Assembly (NCBI GenBank): GCA_038363925.1
Contig: JAQQWL010000006.1
Span: 1,840,501-1,904,500, forward strand
Source of the DNA: Apiospora phragmitis
Lineage: Eukaryota; Ascomycota; Sordariomycetes; Amphisphaeriales; Apiosporaceae
Reading direction: 5' to 3'
DNA length: 64,000 nucleotides
Part shown: in pieces, positions 41,862 through 53,070 of the stretch
Numbering within the stretch: the stretch's first letter is position 1
Layout: the number at the start of each line of letters is the position of its first letter
The notes under the pieces: generated by a model
The model's database searches: none
Told to the model about the DNA's origin: nothing
Seen by the model: only the letters and a program-made list of their open reading frames with translations
Position numbers and translations under genes: made by a program

Positions 41862-44800
41862 TTACTCTGATGTAATACATTTCAATTGGACAATGTAGTG
41901 CATGAGCCTCGTCACTCTTGTCATCACCGTGCTGGCCAAAGCCTGATCTGTCGGTTCGGCATCATGAACTGAAAGAAGGCAATCCGCCTCCTTCGAGGCC
42001 ATGTTCCTGAATATGGAAGGTTTTCTTTCCAGTGTCTCCTGTATATCGCTAAAGTAACGACATTCAACGACTTCGTCCATTAATGTGTTGGGATCGGTCG
42101 AGGTTTGGAGGGTATACTCAGTGACATAGTCTTCAAGAAGATTTGTTGCCACCTGTTCAACATCGTGTATAAGCTCAAGCAATTGGTTTTCCAGTGTGTC
42201 TGGGTTCTCGAGACGAGGGCAATATTTGATAATTTCGTCGATTTTCTCCATGAACATGCCGAAAGTGGCCAAGGCTTGAGGGGTATGTTCAGTATGATGA
42301 ATTCGAACAAGATCCAACGCTGCCTGTTCAGCTTTATATAAGAAATCGACTTTAGTAACAAGGAGTTGCCGGTGGAAGTCGATCTTCTCCATACCAACGA
42401 TATCAGAATCGTACCAGTCTCCGGGTCTGTGAGGTTCGAAGTGACCAGGAATGGCGTCATTGGCACCTCTGGCCGAGAGGAGACGAACGGCCTCAAGATT
42501 GTAGGGCCAGCCAAGTTGCGCGTGGTACAACGCGGTACCATGCAGACCCGGCACTACGTTGGAGGCCAGGGCATTAATGTCTGCGCCATGATGCAGTAAC
42601 ACGGCCATGATATTAACATGGCCATGCATGGACGCTGCGTGGAGGGCCCCGCGCTGGACGTCCTTCTCTGGACTTGCACCTTTGCCAATTAAAAGCTTGA
42701 CGAGGCCCAAATGGCCACCCCGGGATGCTTCTAATAACAACGTTGCACTGGGGTCCCAAAACCACCCTGGCTCGCCAACCTCAGCATCGTAACCAACATC
42801 TGCACCTCTTGTCTAGAAGCATCTGGACCATCCCATGACATCGAAAGAGCAAGCTGCAATTTTTTTTTAAACCGGCTGGCTTCGAACCTGAGTTTTCCAA
42901 ATTTGACCAGAACTTCTATTATCGCGGTATGCCCCCGGAAGGACGCAAGGTGGAGAAGGTCCAAATAGTGAGCAATTAACTCAGTCCCATATAATAAATG
43001 CCTACCCTCGAGGAGACACTGGAAGAATTGATCCAGTCCGAAGTAGGCCCAAAGGAATGCACGTGGGGGACAGCCAGTACTTGTCAGTCTGAACAAAATC
43101 CCGATACACCGTACGTGCACGTATAGATCCAAGAGGTCTAAGGTCTGCAAAATCAGCATCTTGAAGTATGGCAAGCGCATCACTTCGATGATACTCCTGG
43201 TCTTGAGCGACGTGATCTCCCTAGTGCTTGAGGCAGTAATTCAGCAGCTTGTCAGACAAGTCCTGATCTGTTCCCGGATGACGAAGTCGCCATAGATATC
43301 TTAAGCAGGCTGTAGTTGCTGCCCGGCGACCAAGTCCAATCCAACGACGGCCACAATTTTGTAAGAACTCTTGAGTTGAAAGATGGACAACTTCGACAAG
43401 GTCAGTGTCGCGGTTCCAGGTCACCAATCCAGCACACAGATCGATCAGTTCCTCTACAGGAACGACGAGCCGAGTTTTGTAATAAGCCCCAACATTGGCA
43501 TCGATGGCGACGGCATGTTGGAGCGCTTCACTTGTCAATGGTCCCTGGGCGTAAGCTACCCATACTATGAACTTCTGTGCTCGGGCGCGGTCCCTTTCTA
43601 TCAATCCCTCAATCCTTCCAAGAGACTTGCTATACGCCTCCGCTAGCAAGTCTTTAGGATCTGAGGTTGCCTTCATGGACTTCCAGAATTCTTCTATGTC
43701 GGCCTCACACCTCACGTCATCAATGGATTTGGCGTATAGAATAGCCAGTAGAAGCCTTGTTCCCGTAAGTATTTGGTTTGATGTTCGACGATGCTCAAGG
43801 AAAGGAGTACTCACAAGCCGTTTGCCCTCTCAATAATCACGTCCATGACCTTTCGCCACAGATGTGGCGTCGCTTCGAATACTCTGGAGGGAGGGCAGTT
43901 TTGCTGTAAATACTCTTCTATATCACTAGCTGTTGCTACTATGGGCAGCTACGACTGTGCCTTAAAGTGGTAAGTGATGGCTTCATGGTGTCGGGATGTC
44001 GCCAATATTCTGATGTCGCGGGTACTCCGCAGAAGCCTCAACCTGTTGAAAATCGCATCGTAGTGTCGTTTGGTGCTTTCGTCGAGAGCATCAACCACGA
44101 CGTACAGAGGTTCGGTATCCGATAAAAGCTCCATCAGAAGGCCGTAGAAGTCGTCGATGCTCGCCACTTTCGGGGGGTGTTCCTTGTTTTCTTGGCGGTA
44201 CAAGCTGTCGAGATGGCTGGGAAAGAGAGTCATACGGTTAACAACTTGCCGTAAGATGACCCTGACAAACGACTCAGGTGTCTATTCGTCTCGCTGATAA
44301 TAGCTACAGTAGTAGAACGCAACGTGGCGGCCTTGGTCTCGCAAGTGTTGTATTGTGGCTGCTGCGATTGTGGTCTTACCAGCCCCTGGAATGCCTGGGC
44401 AAAACAATGTTTTGTTTTCACCGCGCATCCAGATTTGGAACTGATGAGAATCGAAAAACCAATGGCAGGTACCATCGAGAAACCTGCTTATGTGACCACG
44501 ATGCTCCGACTCTTGGTCATCTTTGGACAGCCACTGTAAAATTTGATTGTGATAGTCTGTATCAATTTTGTTAATCCGGACGGATGTCTCAAGTAGAGCT
44601 ACTGGAGTAATGACCTTGTTCCGTTGTACTTGCCAGTCCTCCAACTTTGCGACCAATGTCATCGAGATGATCGTTCACTGTAATAATTCATCAGCTTCTA
44701 CTCTGAACCCGAAGCTAGAGTCCAGGGAACATTACACTAACCATCGCCTAGGACTTTCTGCATCTCGCTGGATTCCTCCACCTCCACCGGATCTATTTCT

Positions 44801-45715
44801 CAGAGCAGCTCTATGGTGTACGCTGCCGCAGTGAGTGCAGAATATCTCTGCCAGTCATCGTTCTTGTGCGCGTCGGAGTAGTCGCATATGCCTCTGATGA
44901 CAACGCAGGGCATGTTATTCATAAGACCTGCGGCTTCCATCTCGAAGCACAAGCACTCCTCCCCTATATCCTCCACTATCTTGTCTCTCTCGGCGCCATC
45001 TTTGATGACACTATTGCCAGATGCGATAATTCCATAATGGATCTCTGGATCGGTGGAGGACCGCTTGGCGCGATTTACTTCCTCCTCCTTTTCCGCTTGT
45101 ATCGCGCTAGGGAGAAGCAGCCGATCCTTTTCGACCCCTGGATGTGAAAAGGTCAACGCCATTTTTGGTGCATTCACCAACGCGTCTCTCATGATCTGAG
45201 GGACGTCAGAGTCTTGCGCCAAATGAGTGGCTTGAAGGCTGCGGATGCCATTGATAATGAAAGGCGGGGGTGCATTCAAGTGACATTTTCGCTCGAACGC
45301 ACCTCCTGTACGTCTCGCTCTCTAGATCGTACTGCTCGACGCCGCTGCTGGTTTTGTGTGGGAGGCTGACCACAACATCGCCTAGTCGAATGTCCTTCTT
45401 GCCTGGGATACCGCCGCCGATCCCAACCATGAGCACGCAGCGCAAGTGACGAAAGGACGTAGTCATAGCCGCTGCCGCCGCTGCCGCTGCCCCTATACCG
45501 GCGGACGGTAGCGAGGTCAACACGACATAATGGTCCCCGATCTTGCCCCAGTCGTAGCTATTGTGGTCGTTCGGGTTCTTCTTAAAACTGTTCGGCCGAC
45601 CATGCTTCTCGTCTCGTATGGCACGCGCTGCTGCCAGCTCGAGTGGAAGCGCCGCGATCCACCCGATGTTGTATATCTTCGCGTTTCTCTTGTTTGAGCC
45701 CGTCTGGTCGGACAT
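41862..45715 (-). pseudogene. PNP-NACHT-ankyrin NLR-like protein, broken by stops and frameshifts
   Basis: Order from the N-terminus: a nucleoside-phosphorylase-like (PNP_UDP) domain (YNIGWIAALPLELAAARA, VGIGGGIPG, DIRLGDVVVS, FEMEAAGLMN), a NACHT NTPase with Walker A GIPGAGKTT and Walker B YVVVDALDE, then an LSTQEFLQN/KH-x-GDH region and ankyrin-like repeats (LHLASFRGHTAIIEVLV, LLEASRGGHLGLVKLLI, LHAASMHGHVNIMAVLL) with a unique C-terminal tail. Such fungal NLRs act in non-self recognition and programmed cell death. In-frame stops: TGA 44800-44802, TAG 44282-44284, TAG 43949-43951, TAG 43221-43223; in each the homologous reading continues in the same frame. Frameshifts lie near 45300-45306 and within the 42.8-43.2 kb ankyrin part. 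An intron (GTGAGT near 43815) is still readable. All stops fit single C-to-T or G-to-A transitions. Probably a pseudogene, unless its stops are edited in mRNA. Confidence 0.8.
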
Positions 45716-46539
45716 CGCTCACAAGGCCTGGTCTGATCGAATGCGAGGGCGTGTGGAAACAGAAACCCGAGTAATGGTTATAGAAGAGTGCGATGGTAAG
45801 AGAACTTGGTCATCTAGGTAGAAAGATGAACAAGAGGTACTGATTTTGAGAAAACGAGTAGGGGCATTTGGAATACTCAACTGTGTTGTCATAGACCGCC
45901 AGAGATGCTGACCTGACGCGGCCTAACCCCGCACAGCTCGAGGCGCAATGCTACTCTACCGGGCGCGTATATCCATTGGCACAAAGAGAAACAATTTCTG
46001 CCTTACGAGGCGTATTTAGCGAACCAGCTGCTGACTGTGACACACAACCTGGGCGAACACTGAAAACAGGGGTAGGGGTGAAGAGACCAATAGACTTGGT
46101 CAGGTAACCCCGTGCTTAATCAACAGAGGCAGCGAGACAATAACCAATAGCGATGGGTATAATGTGGAAGAGTGTCCATTGCTTTGATAACGTCGTCTGG
46201 TTTGGAGAAATCCATCATACCCAGGCTGCTGACTGTAGGACACCGACTATAGGCTCACCAACCATTACTGCACAGGAACGAGAGTCAACATCAAGCTCCT
46301 GGTTTCCCCAACAAACCCACTTTGAAGGGAGTGCTGACACGACATGCCTCGAGCAGAATATATGGATCGCGGAGGAGCCTTTAAGACGTGCTGGATGCCG
46401 GAGATATACCAACGAAGCTGCTTGAGAGAGATCCTCCCCGTTGCAGTTGCCGCACACCAAGGACCCACTGGGATTTTTGGGAAACGCACCAACGAAAGCG
46501 TGCGCGCCATACATTCATCTTATCTGATTACATGTATTG
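45716..46539. other. Intergenic between NLR and F-box loci
   Basis: Probable promoter of the NLR-like gene and 3' flank of the F-box gene, both on the minus strand. No supported gene. Confidence 0.4.
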
Positions 46540-48013
46540 TTATTCGCCGGTGAACTCGTTCCATATATTAAGTTGAAAGGGGGCAATGGCAAACCCAATT
46601 GGGGGAGGAATGAGTGGGATCATAACAGTTCGATACGAAGAGCCATCCTCATGACACGTTTCCTCTGCCCATATCTCTAGCCATAAACCAAGTTCATCTC
46701 CAGATAAGTCTATGTACTCACTCCGTGAGCCATGTAAACTGAAAAGGACGGGACAGGCAAAATTCTGGATGTACTCTGTAGGACAGTGTATCTGAAGACG
46801 CTCTAGTGAGCTGACGCTTTTGCATCGTGATAAAAGGGCTATGGCGGCGGCGGCCCAAAGGTGGACGAGCCTTCGCCGGTGTCTGAAATTGGCGTAATCA
46901 GACTTGTAATCATGTAGGGTAATCTCGCGGAGAGTCAGGTGCTCGAGATGTGGTGGGAGGCGTCTTAGAAGTTGAAATAACTCATCAGCAAAGACGTCTG
47001 TCCGTCCTGGCTCAAGCGACCGTAGATTGTTCCACGCCTATATGTCCATTAGCCACTGGATGTTACCTGCATCACGAATACCTGGCCGGCCCCTGGTTGC
47101 TAAGTTGAGTTGTAGATCAACCAAGTTCGAGGCGTGTTCAAGAAACCGAGTAAGACGTGTTATTGTTGGATCCGAGCCAATGCTAATGCCAAAGTAGTCC
47201 ACTCCGATCTTTGAATTCTCCGGTTTCGTGCAAAGCTCGACGAAAAGTGCTTTCAGGTTTGAGAGAATGGGCGATACAACCTGTTCCATGAACGGTGGGA
47301 GTACAAAAGCCGAGCCAACCACTCCCGATTTATTCATCAGAACCTCGAGTTTCGACGGCCGTGCACTTGATCTTCCGAATGCATAGAGCATGACACTGAG
47401 GCACTGCGACTGAAAAGTGCAGTAATCCCGCCATTCTTCAAGATCTCCCATTGAGAGGCGTAGGCCGGTCTGCTTCCTGAACCCGTAAGCGACTTCTGTC
47501 CGGAAGTTCCCCAGCCCAACCACGTTAGGTTGTAGGTTGTTGAAGGCAATCGTCAACATTTCTCGGTCTAAACCGGTACTTATGAAGAGAGATTGATCAA
47601 TGGAGAGGTTTGCAACTCGGCTGGGATGAATCTCTTGGCGATCTGCCCAGAAGAGATGGGAGCTGTTATACTCGCAGCCGATGTATTCGCAACTGATTAT
47701 TACATGCCGAAGATATCGGGCTAGCATTGAAGTTGAAATGTCGACCAATGCTTGCAAGCTGAAATGACTGCGCACTGTAAGTAGTAACAGTTAACTACTA
47801 TACTCTTAATGTATTATGACGGTGTTCAAGGGCGAGAACAGGGTAGGCCGTACTGAACTGTCGTTTCGTGAAGTATTGTTGGGCGAAAGAACGAAAGAGG
47901 AAGGCATCCAAGTCCTTGCATACCAGACGCAAAGCCAGGAAGTCCGCGGCGGACAGGTACGTGAATACGTCTAGTGAAAGCTCTGGTGGCAGATTCTTTA
48001 TAAATACGAACAT
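46540..48013 (-). pseudogene. F-box protein with one in-frame TAG
   Basis: N-terminal F-box (FIKNLPPELSLDVFTYLSAA, then DFLALRLVCKDLDAFLF), expected to bind Skp1 and recruit substrates to an SCF ubiquitin ligase; the body resembles the large fungal family with the FSLQALVDISTSMLARYLRH block after the F-box. The first exon ends near LRV with a short intron-like gap (about 47776-47805, GTATAG and TTACAG sites); the phase across it does not close exactly. The body then reads from 47775 to a TAG at 47038-47040 and continues in the same frame without another stop for about 165 codons to a TAA at 46540 (AWNNLRSLEPGRTD, LPPHLEHLTLREITLHD, FQLNIWNEFTGE). The TAG is one C-to-T change from CAG. Either a recently disabled gene or one read through by stop recoding. 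Confidence 0.65.
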
Positions 48014-49216
48014 TTTTAGATATTATTGGGGACCCAGCAATGAGTTTCCTTTCTGGTAAAGTGAATGCTGTTCATGCTGACCTATGCCACCCTTAATAGA
48101 ATTTTCAAATAACTAACCATATGAGCTGATAAATCCACATTGCTTTATTGAGGTTGTATGTTGGTTAATGTTTGTTTCCTGTTTGCTTCGCGTCGAGAGT
48201 GTAGTTGCACGAATGCAGCCGGCCAGTTAATATTCCTTGCGGTGTTGGTCATTCCTTATCATGTGCCATTGGTGTCAACACCAGAATCAAGCTGGCCCAG
48301 GGGGCTAACAGTCCGCTACCTACCTAATGTATGCCGGGCTGGTGGTACCAGCACTCAACGGTATCAGCACTGTGTTCTTGGAGCCGTTTATCTTGATGAC
48401 TCCCGGCCGTGGATTGAAGCTATACAAAATTGTTGTCGCGTGCATAAAGGGCGCCATTGCTTTTGGTTGGGAGGCGCTTAGCGCGAGTAGCCGCCCGGAA
48501 GGGCAGAGCAGAGAGACCTTCCGTCCGGTGAGGGTTTGAGAGAGAGGGCGCATCATCATCCCTATGGGGAGCGCGACGGACAGACGCCAAGTTCACCGCG
48601 GGCGGAACGCGTTTCAGCCCCGTGGGCTGTAATCATTCACGCAATCGCGTCTGCACTGTTCACATCATCGCGAATGGAGCCGCCCTGGACGCGATGAAGT
48701 GGGAGGAATAAGAAAGCACGCGCTGTAAGATGATGGGCGTGGTGGAGTGAACAGGTTGAAGCGCGACCTAAGTGCTTGCGTCGTGCGTCCAATTCGGAGG
48801 TGGATTGGATGGAACCATGGTCACGAAATTCGAACATAAAGTACCAGAGATGCTCATGTTGCAGCTGATTTCTGAGCCGAGTTGAGAACGTGACTGCTAC
48901 GTTTCGAGAATGCTGATTGCCGAGTTGAGGTTATGCTGTTACAGGCAGTCTCTAGTTGCTCATTTCGTGCCTGAGAAGGTGCTGGTGCACCCCCACAGTG
49001 TACTTTAAAACGGAGGCACCTGCGCTGGCAGCGGTAAGTAACGTCCATGGTGATCAGACCATTATCGCTTCTGTCTAGAACAAAACACAGTTGATCCCGT
49101 ATTGGAACAAGTATCTTTACGTTGCCAAACCATTACCTATTGTAACCAGATTTACCACCCTCTACGGAGTACTTTATACTGCAATTACTCTTCGCTTTTG
49201 TTTTGGCAGTGTCGCC
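48014..49216. other. Intergenic region
   Basis: About 1.2 kb between divergent genes. Open frames at 48158-48481 (+) and 48320-48559 (-) overlap, lack recognisable motifs and are not supported. Confidence 0.4.
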
Positions 49217-50292
49217 ATGGCCACGAGGCGTCTGGACCACGACACCGGACTAGTCTACTATGAGCAGCAGTTCCAGCCTCAGATCTCGCATACGGGCTGG
49301 GACAAAACCCCTATCAAACGCGGACGCAGACCACACACAAGACCCAAAGGGGCTCGGTCCTTAATGGACATGACAATGACCGCCATCGGCGACAACTTAC
49401 ACCATCTCTCTCCAGAAGTACTCCGGCGTTGTCCAGAAACGCTTATTTGGCGTACCTGGGACCATTTTTACGACGAAGGCCGCCTGCTCAATCTCCATGG
49501 CTGGAAGACCTTCCTTGACACCTTCGAAGGCCGAAAGCATCCGCAAAAGAAATCCGACCCCTTTGAGGAAGCCTTCAGCTTCTACACTGTGGCTATTCCC
49601 AATCCCAAGGCCCCTCTGGCCCTCTTCTTGGACCCGTTGCGATCACCGGACGCCACCTTCCTTGTGCGACTCACCATAAGCCACGGCGCCTCATTCGAGA
49701 AGAACGAGATGTTGGCTTTGGCCGGATTGGAGAACCTGTGTACCCTCTCCATCATCTCCCCAGAACTCAACACGTCCGCATTTCCTGTGTGGACGATCGT
49801 CTTGTCAGAGGATGGGCCATTTTGCGTCATCCTTTCCCGTCCCTGCGGGCTTTAAAGATCTGGGGGAACGGGTTCACCACTTCTCGGTCTCTGGAGCATG
49901 TCCTTGCATTCCCTCTTCTCAAGGTTTATAACGTCGCCGGAAAATACGACGATTGGAATACTTGGCACCTTAACATGAGGTGTCGATGGCTATGGATCCG
50001 AGAACAACCTGAAGACCCCGATCGACCCATTGAGTCCGAATTAAAAAAAGTCAGCAAACCATATGTTGCGATGTTTCTTGGTCACGTGGACGTGGTGAAT
50101 CACCGTGCAGTATCCCCATCCTCGAGATACGAAACATGTTACACTTATGTACGCTCGCCTACCGCCAAACTAAACCCGGCCAGTAAAGCATCGAAGCGAC
50201 CGATTGATTCTGTTTCCAACCCCTCGACCGCAACCATCAGAAAACGACTTTTGATTGTTGATCAAGTCCTTGCCCAGTTTTCGAAATCTTGA
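49217..50292 (+). CDS. Unrecognised protein, possibly LRR-like, one frameshift
   Basis: Function unknown. ATG 49217 opens MATRRLDHDTGLVYYEQQF. The first half contains GDNLHHLSPEVLRRCPETLI and TWDHFYDEGRLLNLHGWKTF, reminiscent of F-box/LRR-type proteins of filamentous fungi, then LVRLTISHGASFEKNEMLAL and LENLCTLSII, spaced like degenerate leucine-rich repeats. At about 49788-49794 (TGTG sequence) one base seems missing: the frame must move to read DDRLVRGWAILRHPFPSLRA and continue to a TGA at 50290-50292. The corrected length is about 358 residues. No introns, signal peptide or membrane segments are seen. It lies between the F-box and GH75 loci and may belong to the same accessory block. Confidence 0.6.
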
Positions 50293-51145
50293 TGATGGTA
50301 TCTAGAAGTTCAACGTGATAGTGTTGGATCCGAATACCCAACACGTCTCGCCATCTACCTACGAGCGGCTTTGATGGGCTGGCTGTATGGTTAATGCGAT
50401 CATCTCGTGCATTGTTGCCCCAGTGATACTGACTCACGGTGGTCTTATAACGACTGAAGGTCAACAGCTAACATGCCAGGACCGGTGCGCGAGCTTCCAC
50501 CTCTTCTCAATTCACTTGTACTAATGATCACATAGGATACGGTTCGCTGTAAAGTTGACGGGTTATCCAGCTCAGCGGCCCAATGTACATTAGGGGATAT
50601 ATTCATCCGCACAATGTTTGTTAACATGTCGAGCGAGATGCAAGCTCGCCCACAGCTGGTATACAGAAGCGCAAGACTTAAGCGACAATCAAATGTACTC
50701 CAGAGAGTAGAAAAGAAAGCGAGAGAGCTTCTTAGCGATCATTTAACCCCACTGAAGCCTCATCCAATCCCTTACCTTGAAGTTCTGTGTTCTTTTGACC
50801 TGTTTGAGCACCTACAGTTCAGAGAAGACAGAGAATCTAGCTGTGTTGAGAAATGCGAACATTGACGATCGCTCGTGTACCTCAGCTCAGACTTATCAAA
50901 GTTACAATTCACGGCATTGAGAAAGTGCATGAGCCGGGGAGGGGGAAGATTCCTGGCGTGCCAACAATGGCCATCGAAGTCCAACAAGGTTCGAGGCATA
51001 TCACAGGAGACTCCGATTTCTTAGGGTTAGCCGCGCCGAAATGTTCTCAAGGCTAAGCCTCGACGCATACCAACGTGGCCCTCTCCCCATCGGGCTGAAT
51101 TTCTTGGCCATACGCCCGAACACTCGTCATCTATCATCCGGCATC
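50293..51145. other. Intergenic, upstream of the GH75 gene
   Basis: No supported gene; presumed promoter of the chitosanase-like gene. Confidence 0.4.
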
Positions 51146-52193
51146 ATGCGACTCTTGCAATCCACGATTACCGCTGCCGCTCTCGTATCATTATGTGCCA
51201 CCAGAGAAATTCCTCTAGGGTGAAGGGATTCCAAGATCGCTTGAGAGAGGGAAGCCAATGCAACAAAACGCTGGCCTCAGGTCTCCGCACCTCTCTGGAT
51301 GGCCCTAAGAGTACCAATAACGTAAACTCGACTTGTTCGCGAACACAAGGCTAACATCAACACTGTAGCTTGGTATTATTGTGGCGACCATGTCAATGCC
51401 ACAGGCAGTTTCCTGTACGCTGCCAGCTCAGAGGCAACGTCAACAGCAGGTCAATTTTCTAGCTTGACGATTGATTGCAACGGCAAACGAGGCGGACCGA
51501 AGGATACAGGACTCTGCGACCGCCTGTACAATGAGCCCGCCAAGAGCACGGCATTCCAATCTCTAGTGAAAGCCAGTCGTCTTCCTGTCAAAGACCTCAA
51601 TCCCTATTTTCATCCCTATGTCGCCTTGGGAGACTTCGGCGATAGTCAACGTAGTAGGAGCGTCTTCGTGGACTTTGACCCGCAAGATCACGAGGTTGAG
51701 CCATTGAGTCTCGTGGCTGTACTATGCAATGGAAAGATGGTAAGGGCAGCCCCATTCCATAACGAACTGCACCTGTTCATTAGCAGCCATGTTGTTTCTT
51801 AAGTTGATTAACCTGCTTTCTCCCTTTCTTCCACAGCTCTATGGCTTGTGGGCCGACACCAATAACGACACTGTGCCTCAGCCTCTCGTCGGCCAGCTCT
51901 CGGTCGCCATGGCCAAGATGTGCTACGGCGAGGAGGCGGTCGAGACACAGCAGCGGCTTGACGCCAGCGACCTCATGTTCTTGGCCTTCACCGGCACCCA
52001 GGCGACCCCGGGATACTATGGTGCCGACTGGGGTGCCGAGACGCCTGAGGAATTCGAGCAGGGTCTGGCCTTGCTGGGGAATAAGCTCATAAAAAGGCGG
52101 GTCTTCCCCGGCAAGGCCGCCCCTAAGAGGGACCTGCCGGGCGCCCTGTTATTCTTCGCTCTCATGGCGGCTGGCCTTGTTCTTATTTCATGA
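51146..52193 (+). CDS. GH75 chitosanase-like secreted protein, one frameshift, catalytic Glu apparently Gln
   Basis: GH75 fungal chitosanases hydrolyse chitosan outside the cell. ATG 51146 gives a signal peptide (MRLLQSTITAAALVSLC). Exons 51146-51310, 51369-51739, 51837-52193, about 297 residues. Family blocks: CNKTLASG, WYYCGDHV created by splicing, LNPYFHPYVALGDFGD, VEPLSLVAVLCNGK, then LYGLWADTNND and LVGQLSVAMAKMC, then GYYGADW. In Fusarium chitosanase the catalytic pair is an Asp and a Glu 13 residues apart in WGD...GEAS; here the Asp is present (WAD) but position +13 is Gln (CAG). One base is missing at the GGG at 51218-51220, where the frame must shift to reach VKGFQDRLREG. The C-terminus is basic (KRR...KR) then hydrophobic (LLFFALMAAGLVLIS), like a GPI-anchor signal, unusual for the family. 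Confidence 0.82.
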
Positions 52194-53070
52194 TGCGGGG
52201 GAAGCTAAAGGAGGGGGGACGTGGGTTACGGTCCTGTATTTCGGCACTATTCTAGCTGATACTCTCCAAGATGACATGATACGCAATGGAGAGTGTATAT
52301 ATCTATTAATGGTAATGCCCCTCGCCTAGTATTTGGTCTGTGCCGTTCTAGCTGACTGGCACAGCATCTACGACGTGGTACTTCGTCTTGTTCATCCAAT
52401 ATGCTAGTTTGACCCATAAAGGAGCCCCGAGACATCTTCAGTCGCGAGGGACGTCATCCGTGCCCCAGCATACCGATCTGAAGTCAGACCAGTCATCGGA
52501 ATAGAAGCGTGGCAGCTGCCGTCGCTCGGGTCCTTCAGACGGTCCACATAACCTTTTGGACTTGAATCTCAGGCCCACGGCACCTGACTGGAATAGCTTT
52601 TGCCAAGCAGCGTGGGAGATCCGAGTAAGGCCAGCCAAGTGTCGCAAGTGACGCTGCGGTCTGATCTCGAGCAGCTAACCGACGACTTCGGACGGCGGGG
52701 TGTTGGGGTCTGACGACTTTAGCCGTATAAATCGAAGAATTCGCTATGCTTTTGACTTTTTCGATGCAGCACTTGACTGACATGCGTACAGACAAAGCGA
52801 CATTGGCATTTACGACGACGACGACGCTCGCTTCTCTTTCAGCAAGAACCTGTTCCTTCCAACATCTGCATGTGAAGTAGAAATTGTATGGGAGGTACGC
52901 TCATCTTTCTCGGTTGGATTCCTTCACAAAAGAGAGAGCAGACAAGGAAAAAAAGGAAAGCTTGAATACACTTTTGCAGTTGTCGCACTTCAGGTCGTGT
53001 ACAATATCTCATTTCCCCTGCCGAGCCCGGCGAGGTGCCGTCCAGAACAAAAGGGCAAGCAAGCAACATC
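52194..53070. other. Intergenic, upstream of the MFS transporter
   Basis: No supported gene. Presumed terminator of the GH75 gene and promoter of the transporter gene. Confidence 0.4.

Noticed and set aside
48158..48559. Overlapping opposite-strand open frames between the F-box and hypothetical genes
   Set aside because: No recognisable motif, no splice structure and no coding-like composition.
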